27,049 nt of DNA from JAPHTQ01 sp050302275. Its GTDB lineage: Bacteria; Pseudomonadota; Gammaproteobacteria; Thiohalomonadales; Thiohalomonadaceae. The position numbers and the translations under genes were made by a program. The notes beneath the pieces are model-generated. The model made no database searches. It saw only the letters and a program-made list of their open reading frames with translations, and was not told where the DNA came from. This document shows positions 22,368-27,049 of the stretch, piece after piece; positions within the stretch are counted from its first letter, which is position 1; the number at the start of each line of letters is the position of its first letter. The DNA is taken from NCBI GenBank assembly GCA_050302275.1, contig JBNLAT010000038.1, positions 1-27,049 of the forward strand. The letters are read 5' to 3'.

Positions 22368-22802
22368 ATGAGCGACGGCCTGCACATCGTCTGCCCCCAC
22401 TGCCACAGCGTCAATCGCGTCCCGCAGGAGAAGCTGGCCAGCGGCGGTAAATGCGGCAAATGCAAGCAAGCGCTATTCGACGGCAAACCGGTCGAGCTGA
22501 AACAGGCCTTTTTCCGTCTCCACCTTAATCGTAGCGACATCCCCGTTCTGGTAGACTTCTGGGCACCCTGGTGTGGGCCGTGCAAGATGATGGCACCGGT
22601 CTTCGCCCAGGCCGCCGCCGAACTGCAGCCCCATGTCCGACTGGCCAAGGTCAACACCGAAAACGAGCAGGCTCTGGCCGCCGACTTCGGCATTCGCAGC
22701 ATCCCGACCCTGGCACTGTTCCGTGGTGGTCGTGAGGTCGCCCGCGTTGCTGGCGCCATGGATCTGCAAAACCTGCTGGCCTGGACCCGACAACACCTTT
22801 AA
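22368..22802 (+). CDS. trxC: Thioredoxin 2 with N-terminal zinc motif
   Basis: 144 residues. An N-terminal zinc ribbon with Cys9, Cys12, Cys29 and Cys32 (VCPHCHSVNRVP, GGKCGKCKQ) precedes a thioredoxin domain with WCGPC (Cys69, Cys72) and cis-Pro strand IRSIPTLALFRGG. This is the TrxC/Trx2 form, a cytosolic reductant induced by oxidative stress in E. coli and OxyR dependent there. It starts 8 bases after the grxC stop with no strong ribosome site, consistent with coupled translation. Its placement between grxC and secB differs from E. coli and extends the thiol theme of this unit. Confidence 0.97.
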   Translation: MSDGLHIVCPHCHSVNRVPQEKLASGGKCGKCKQALFDGKPVELKQAFFRLHLNRSDIPVLVDFWAPWCGPCKMMAPVFAQAAAELQPHVRLAKVNTENEQALAADFGIRSIPTLALFRGGREVARVAGAMDLQNLLAWTRQHL

Positions 22803-22844
22803 CCGAATTCGGCCAAACCGAAAACAACAGCAACAGGTATCCGC

Positions 22845-23324
22845 ATGAGCGACAACAACACCGCTGCTGCGCCCGAGGGCCAGCAATTTATCCTGCAACG
22901 GATCTACACCAAGGATCTCTCCTTCGAGACCCCCAACTCCCCCGCAGTCTTTACCGAAAAGTGGGAGCCGGAAACCAATGTCGAGCTCAACTCCACCGGC
23001 ACCAAACTGACCGACGACAACATCTTTGAAGTCGTACTGTCGGTTACCGTTACTGCCAAGCTGGGTGACAAAACCGCCTATCTGGCCGAGGTACAACAGG
23101 CCGGTATCTTCACCCTCAGCGGCTTCAGCGATCAGGAACTCAATGCGCTGATCCACAGCCATTGCCCCAACCTGCTGTTCCCCTACGTACGTGAAGTGGT
23201 CTCCGATCTGGTTAGCAAGGGCAGCTTCCCGCAGATGCTGCTGCAGCCGATTAACTTCGACGCCCTCTACGCCCAACACCTGCAGAAGCAGCAGGAACAG
23301 GGCAGCGCTGAACCGGTTCACTAA
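22845..23324 (+). CDS. secB: Protein-export chaperone SecB
   Basis: 159 residues, the usual length. Family blocks: FILQRIYTKDLSFETPNSPAVF near the start, FEVVLSVTVTAKLGDKTAYLAEVQQAGIF in the beta-sheet core, then CPNLLFPYVREVVSDLVSKGSFPQMLLQPINFDALY. SecB tetramers hold preproteins unfolded and deliver them to SecA. The acidic/polar C-terminal tail (QKQQEQGSAEPVH) lacks the Zn-binding-type SecA contact but is variable in the family. ATG 22845 has CAGGTA upstream. Genes of this order (rhodanese, grxC, secB, gpsA) are a standard gammaproteobacterial operon. Confidence 0.98.
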   Translation: MSDNNTAAAPEGQQFILQRIYTKDLSFETPNSPAVFTEKWEPETNVELNSTGTKLTDDNIFEVVLSVTVTAKLGDKTAYLAEVQQAGIFTLSGFSDQELNALIHSHCPNLLFPYVREVVSDLVSKGSFPQMLLQPINFDALYAQHLQKQQEQGSAEPVH

Positions 23325-23337
23325 CCGTTAACGTCCC

Positions 23338-24354
23338 ATGAACGCCGCACTCTGCTCCGGCCCCATTGCTGTACTCGGCGCAGGCTCCTGGGGCACCGCT
23401 TTGGCGATCCAGTTGGCCCGCAACGGTAAGAGCGTGTCGTTGTGGGGGCGTGACGGCGAGCAGATGGCCGAGATGGCCAAAACCCGTCGCAATCAGCGTT
23501 ATCTCCCCGATACCGATCTTCCGCCCAGCCTGAATCCGGTCAGCGAGCTGGGCGAGGCCCTGGCCAATGCCGCAAGCATCCTGCTGGTGGTCCCGAGTCA
23601 CGCTTTTCGCGACACCCTGGAGCAGATCAAGCCGCTGCTGCAAAACGGTCACGCTATCGCCTGGGCCACCAAGGGGCTGGAACCGGGAAGCCGTAAACTG
23701 TTGCATCAAATCATTGCAGAAGTGCTTGGCGAACCGACACCCGCCGCAGTGATCTCCGGCCCCACCTTCGCCCGCGAAGTCGCACAGGGGCTACCCACCG
23801 CGGTAACCGTCGCTTCCGAAGATGAGGCCACCGCCAACTACTTCGCCAACTGCCTGCATGGCGGCACCTTCCGCGCCTATACCGCCAGCGATATGGTCGG
23901 GGTAGAGCTGGGCGGTGCCTGCAAGAACGTGCTGGCCATCGCCGCAGGCATCGCCGACGGCCTCGGTTTCGGCGCCAACACTCGCGCCGCATTGATTACC
24001 CGTGGACTAGCAGAGCTGATGCGCCTCGGCGTCACCCTCGGCGGCCAGGCAGAGACCTTCATGGGGCTGGCCGGTCTCGGCGATCTGGTGCTTACCTGTA
24101 CCGACGATCAGTCACGTAACCGCCGCGTCGGCCTCGCTCTGGGCAGAGGCGAAACCCTGGAAGATGCAATTAAGGCGATTGGTCAGGCTGTGGAGGGGGT
24201 AAAAAGCGCGCCCGAAGTCTTTAAGTTGGCGCAGCAACACGATGTAGAAATGCCGATCACCGAGCAGGTCTACCGCGTCGTCTGCGAGGGCAAACCGGCC
24301 AAGGAAGCGGTCGCCGCCCTGCTGCTTCGGGAACAGAAGGCAGAGCTGGATTAA
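23338..24354 (+). CDS. gpsA: Glycerol-3-phosphate dehydrogenase [NAD(P)+]
   Basis: 338 residues. Reduces dihydroxyacetone phosphate to sn-glycerol-3-phosphate for phospholipid synthesis. N-terminal Rossmann fold IAVLGAGSWGTALAIQLARNG (GxGxxG at 14-19), then LLVVPSHAF, WATKGLEPGS, ISGPTFAREVAQGLPTAV, and the helical catalytic domain GGACKNVLAIAAGIADGLGFGANTRAALITRGLAE with the conserved Lys, followed by TFMGLAGLGDLVLTCT and SRNRRVGLALGRG. Starts 13 bases after secB. Its stop overlaps that of trmL within one TTAA (24351-24354). Confidence 0.98.
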   Translation: MNAALCSGPIAVLGAGSWGTALAIQLARNGKSVSLWGRDGEQMAEMAKTRRNQRYLPDTDLPPSLNPVSELGEALANAASILLVVPSHAFRDTLEQIKPLLQNGHAIAWATKGLEPGSRKLLHQIIAEVLGEPTPAAVISGPTFAREVAQGLPTAVTVASEDEATANYFANCLHGGTFRAYTASDMVGVELGGACKNVLAIAAGIADGLGFGANTRAALITRGLAELMRLGVTLGGQAETFMGLAGLGDLVLTCTDDQSRNRRVGLALGRGETLEDAIKAIGQAVEGVKSAPEVFKLAQQHDVEMPITEQVYRVVCEGKPAKEAVAALLLREQKAELD

Positions 24355-24812
24355 CTTTCCGCGAAATCCAATTGTCGCCACGCCTCGTAGACAAACACCG
24401 CCACTGCATTGGAGAGGTTGAGACTACGGCTGTGCACAAGCATCGGTAGTCGCAGGCGGTTCTCCGCTTCAATTTCCTGCAACACCTCATCGGGTAGACC
24501 ACGGGTCTCCGGACCAAACAGCAAAGCATCCCCTGCCTGGTATGTCGCATCCGAATAGTTACGGCTGCCTTTGGTGGTACAAGCGAACACACGCTGAGGT
24601 TGTTCACCCTCCAGGTAATCTTGCAGCGAGTCATGCACCTTCACCGCGGCGAATTCGTGGTAATCCAGACCCGCACGACGCAAACGTTTGTCATCCAGCT
24701 CAAAACCCAGGGGTTTGATCAAGTGCAGCGTGACACCGGTATTGGCACAGAGACGGATGATGTTACCGGTATTGGGCGCGATCTCCGGTTGATAGAGGAC
24801 GATATGCAGCAT
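24351..24812 (-). CDS. trmL: tRNA (cytidine/uridine-2'-O)-methyltransferase TrmL
   Basis: 153 residues from ATG 24812 (GGAG 6 bases upstream), the normal TrmL length; the longer frame to 24875 was rejected. SPOUT-fold motifs in order: NTGNIIRLCANTG (motif 1, about 14-26), LLFGPETRGLP (motif 2), and LPMLVHSRSLNLSNAVAVFVYEAW (motif 3, the knot and SAM site). TrmL methylates the wobble base (position 34) of tRNA-Leu isoacceptors. Only 77 bases separate it from the divergent dihydroorotate dehydrogenase gene. The convergent 4-base overlap with gpsA leaves no room for a terminator. Confidence 0.95.
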   Translation of the reverse strand: MLHIVLYQPEIAPNTGNIIRLCANTGVTLHLIKPLGFELDDKRLRRAGLDYHEFAAVKVHDSLQDYLEGEQPQRVFACTTKGSRNYSDATYQAGDALLFGPETRGLPDEVLQEIEAENRLRLPMLVHSRSLNLSNAVAVFVYEAWRQLDFAES

Positions 24813-24889
24813 TTGATCTCCGCGAGAGGTAGAACTCCGCTGTTTGATGTAGAATTCCCGCCATCGTTTGCTCAACCCACGGGACAGGT

Positions 24890-25861
24890 ATGAACAAGGC
24901 TGACAAGGCCATGCTTGGCGTCGATTTTTGCGGTATGAAGTTTGATACGCCGCTGGTACTGCTTTCCGGCTGCGTCGGTTTCGGCGAAGAGTATACCCGG
25001 GTTAAGGGTTTTTCCAACCGGGACGCTGGAGCGGTCTGCCTCAAGGGCACCACCATCGAACCACGTCTTGGCAACCAGCCCCACCGCGTCTATGAAACCC
25101 CGGAAGGGATGCTCAACGCTATCGGCCTGCAGAATCCCGGCGCCCGTTATGTGATCGACGAAATCCTGCCCAAACTCGATTTCGAAGAGACCCGCTTTAT
25201 CGCCAACATCGCTGGCTCCACCCTGGAAGATTACATCGAAGTAGCCCGTGCTTTCGAAGACTCTCCTGTAGACGCCATCGAACTCAACATCTCCTGCCCC
25301 AACGTCAAGGCGGGCGGCGTCGCCTTCGGCAACGACCCGGAGATGTCCGCACGGGTCGTCGAAGCGGTACGCAAGGTCACCAGGAAGCCGCTGATCACCA
25401 AACTCTCCCCCAACCAGACCGACATCGCCAGCAACGCCCGTCGTTGCATCGACGCAGGTAGCGATGCCTTCGCCGTGATCAACACCCTGATGGGCATGGC
25501 CATCGACATCGAGAGCCGTAGCCCGATCCTCGGTAACAACCAGGGCGGCCTCTCCGGTCCAGCGATTAAACCGGTCGCATTGCTGCGCACCCATCAGGTC
25601 TATCAGGTGTGCCGCGAACACGGTATTCCGATCATCGGTCAGGGCGGTGTCGCCAGCGCTGAGGATGCGCTGGAGTTTCTCATCGCTGGCGCCAGCGCTG
25701 TCGGTGTCGGCACCGCACTATTTTACGATCCGTTGATCTGTCCCAGGATTAATCAGGGGATTGCCGACTACCTCAAGCGTCATCAATTAACCGAGGTTTC
25801 ACAGTTGGTCGGCACACTGCAGCTCAACAGCGCTACCCCGGCTTGCGGTTGCGACGATTGA
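24890..25861 (+). CDS. pyrD: Dihydroorotate dehydrogenase, class 1B-type
   Basis: 323 residues. The TIM-barrel FMN dehydrogenase pattern: PLVLLSGCVGFGEEYTRV, AVCLKGTTIEPRLGN, NAIGLQNPGARYVIDEILPKL, and active-site Cys136 in IELNISCPNVKAGGVAFGNDPE; the NVKAGG text is the class 1B signature, where class 2 enzymes have Ser. KLSPNQTDI, ARRCIDAGSDAFAVINTL, GGLSGPAIKPVAL and IIGQGGVASAEDALEFLIAGASAVGVGTALF follow. Such enzymes make orotate and, in known 1B forms, pass electrons via PyrK to NAD. No pyrK is in the window. The C-terminus ends in two cysteines (ACGCDD). GGGACAGGT precedes the ATG. A dihydropyrimidine dehydrogenase subunit is the alternative. Confidence 0.88.
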   Translation: MNKADKAMLGVDFCGMKFDTPLVLLSGCVGFGEEYTRVKGFSNRDAGAVCLKGTTIEPRLGNQPHRVYETPEGMLNAIGLQNPGARYVIDEILPKLDFEETRFIANIAGSTLEDYIEVARAFEDSPVDAIELNISCPNVKAGGVAFGNDPEMSARVVEAVRKVTRKPLITKLSPNQTDIASNARRCIDAGSDAFAVINTLMGMAIDIESRSPILGNNQGGLSGPAIKPVALLRTHQVYQVCREHGIPIIGQGGVASAEDALEFLIAGASAVGVGTALFYDPLICPRINQGIADYLKRHQLTEVSQLVGTLQLNSATPACGCDD

Positions 25862-25958
25862 TCACCGCAACATACTGAGCCGTAAGTACTATTTGCCCGC
25901 GGGCACGTTTCAATGCACTATGCTTTGAAGCAGTACCATTATCTCAGACAGGTATGGC

Positions 25959-27049
25959 ATGAATTCGCGCAAAAAGATCCGTCTTGGTGACCTGCTGGTC
26001 GAACAGCAACTCATCACAGAAAACCAGCTACTGCGTGCCCTGGCCGAACAGAAACAGACCGGCCACAAGCTGGGCCGCACCCTGATCGAACTCGGTTACG
26101 TTACCGAGGACAAGCTGCTGGAGCTGCTGTCAAAACAGCTCAAACTCCCTTTCATCGAGCTCAAGCACTACAAGTACAGTGCTGAAACCGTGCGTCTGTT
26201 GCCGGAAACCATCGCCCGTCGTTATCGTGCAATCGCCCTTGCCGAGCAGGGGGAGGCGGTACTGGTCGGTATGGCCGACCCGACCGACATCTTCGCCTAC
26301 GATGAGATAGTTAAGGTCATGCGCCGCCACGTGAATCTGGCGGTAGTGCGTGAATCGGATCTGCTGCGCACCATCGATGCGGTTTATCGTCGTACCGATG
26401 AGATCAGCATCCTCGCCGAAGAGCTGAGCGAGGAGTTAGGACGAACCGATTTCGACCTGGAAGAGCTACTCAAGACCGAAGATCTCAGTGAGGCACCGGT
26501 CGTTAAACTGCTGCAGTCGATCTTTGAGGACGCGGTACAGATCGGCGCTTCCGATATCCACATCGAACCTGACGAACATGAGCTGCGCATACGCCAACGG
26601 GTCGACGGCGTGCTGAACGAGCAGATCATGAAAGAGAAGCGCATTGCCAATGCGCTGGTATCACGCCTCAAACTGATGTCGGGCCTCGATATCTCCGAGC
26701 GCCGCTTACCCCAGGATGGGCGCTTCAACATTCGCGTCAAACACCACAATATCGATGTGCGTGTCTCCACCATGCCAATTCAGTACGGTGAGTCCGTAGT
26801 AATGCGTCTGCTGGATCAGAGTGGCGGCATTCTCGACATTGATCAGCTGGGTATGCCACATCACCTGCTTAACATCTTCAAAAACAATATCGGTAAGCCC
26901 CACGGCATGGTTCTGGTTACCGGCCCGACTGGCAGCGGTAAGACAACAACCCTTTACGGTGCGCTTAGCGAGCTGAATGAGCCGGAGAAAAAAATCATTA
27001 CCGTCGAGGACCCGGTGGAGTACCGCCTACCTCGGATCAATCAGGTACA
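25959..27049 (+). CDS. GspE/MshE-type ATPase with N-terminal MshEN domain (3' end cut by window)
   Basis: 363 codons are present; the frame runs off the right edge. N-terminal MshEN domain: two tandem 24-residue motifs at 8-31 (RLGDLLVEQQLITEN...) and 37-60 (KLGRTLIELGYVTED...), separated by exactly 5 residues, the layout known to bind c-di-GMP in MshE. Then an N2/GSPII_E-like region and the ATPase core with DIHIEPDEHELRIRQRVDGVL and Walker A GPTGSGKTTT (322-331), then ITVEDPVEYRL. Such ATPases power assembly of type IV or MSHA pili or type II secretion; no pilus genes are visible here. AGG upstream of ATG 25959 fits. The ATG at 25954 is rejected (stop after one codon). Confidence 0.92.
   Translation, partial: MNSRKKIRLGDLLVEQQLITENQLLRALAEQKQTGHKLGRTLIELGYVTEDKLLELLSKQLKLPFIELKHYKYSAETVRLLPETIARRYRAIALAEQGEAVLVGMADPTDIFAYDEIVKVMRRHVNLAVVRESDLLRTIDAVYRRTDEISILAEELSEELGRTDFDLEELLKTEDLSEAPVVKLLQSIFEDAVQIGASDIHIEPDEHELRIRQRVDGVLNEQIMKEKRIANALVSRLKLMSGLDISERRLPQDGRFNIRVKHHNIDVRVSTMPIQYGESVVMRLLDQSGGILDIDQLGMPHHLLNIFKNNIGKPHGMVLVTGPTGSGKTTTLYGALSELNEPEKKIITVEDPVEYRLPRINQV

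Noticed and set aside
22803..22812. Palindrome CCGAATTCGG before secB
   Set aside because: Ten bases in GC-rich DNA with no promoter elements; likely chance.
22473..23321. 282-codon open frame on the minus strand opposite trxC and secB
   Set aside because: It is the mirror of two clear genes whose motifs and order are well supported; GC-rich codon use leaves long antisense frames here.
24829..24861. Near-direct repeat GTAGAACTCCGC / GTAGAATTCCCGCC in the trmL-pyrD intergenic region
   Set aside because: Short, imperfect and partly inside the trmL leader; too weak to call an operator.
25899..25916. Sigma-54-like sequence (GGGCACGTTTCAATGCA) upstream of the ATPase gene
   Set aside because: The GG and GC elements are 11 bases apart, not the required 10, and the TT before GC is AA.
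1..27049. CRISPR array, tRNA, rRNA, insertion sequence or prophage
   Set aside because: No regularly spaced repeats, cloverleaf with anticodon context, ribosomal sequence, transposase or integrase was seen on either strand.

Overview
The window looks like a chromosomal segment of a gammaproteobacterium, probably a Chromatiales-like or other sulfur-oxidising lineage. Three conserved gammaproteobacterial neighbourhoods support this: argH-algZ-algR-hemC-hemD-hemX-hemY (Pseudomonas-like order), gpmI-envC-YibQ with a divergent rhodanese-grxC-secB-gpsA block (E. coli-like order), and a cytochrome b561-YceI pair. DNA is GC-rich by eye and codon use looks uniform. I see no integrase, transposase, CRISPR array, rRNA or tRNA. 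The genus is inference.

Layout. 1-866: end of a cytochrome b561 and a periplasmic YceI protein, closed by a strong hairpin terminator. 913-3986 (minus): a PHA-synthase-like alpha/beta hydrolase translationally coupled (ATGA) to a membrane hybrid histidine kinase. 4103-4554: a dense regulatory stretch holding a 26-residue membrane microprotein (minus) with its own terminator and three FNR-type sites, one perfect and placed as in a class II FNR promoter. 4555-6144: four small conserved or unknown proteins and a 132-bp imperfect palindromic repeat. 6184-14433: argH (minus), then algZ-algR, a SoxW-like thioredoxin on the opposite strand, and hemCDXY. 14444-21029 (minus): gpmI-envC-ctpA-YibQ-yajL and a ferredoxin-type flavin reductase. 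21113-24354 (plus): an ArsR-family regulator, membrane rhodanese, grxC, trxC, secB, gpsA. 24351-27049: trmL (minus), a class 1B-type dihydroorotate dehydrogenase, and the 5' part of a GspE/MshE ATPase with two c-di-GMP-type motifs.

How the genes connect. hemC and hemD make uroporphyrinogen III; HemX and HemY are membrane partners. EnvC and YibQ act in envelope remodelling. The rhodanese, glutaredoxin, thioredoxin 2 and SoxW-like proteins handle thiols and sulfane sulfur. The ArsR protein has cysteines at 36 and 102, the 66-residue spacing of the persulfide sensors SqrR and BigR, and the intergenic hairpin upstream of the rhodanese contains ATTC-N8-GAAT, the operator form I recall for that group. 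This suggests a small reactive-sulfur regulatory circuit.

The two observations I would follow first are this candidate persulfide switch (21253-21645) and the FNR-controlled microprotein (4103-4475). All family assignments rest on reading motifs and remembered homologues; no search was run.
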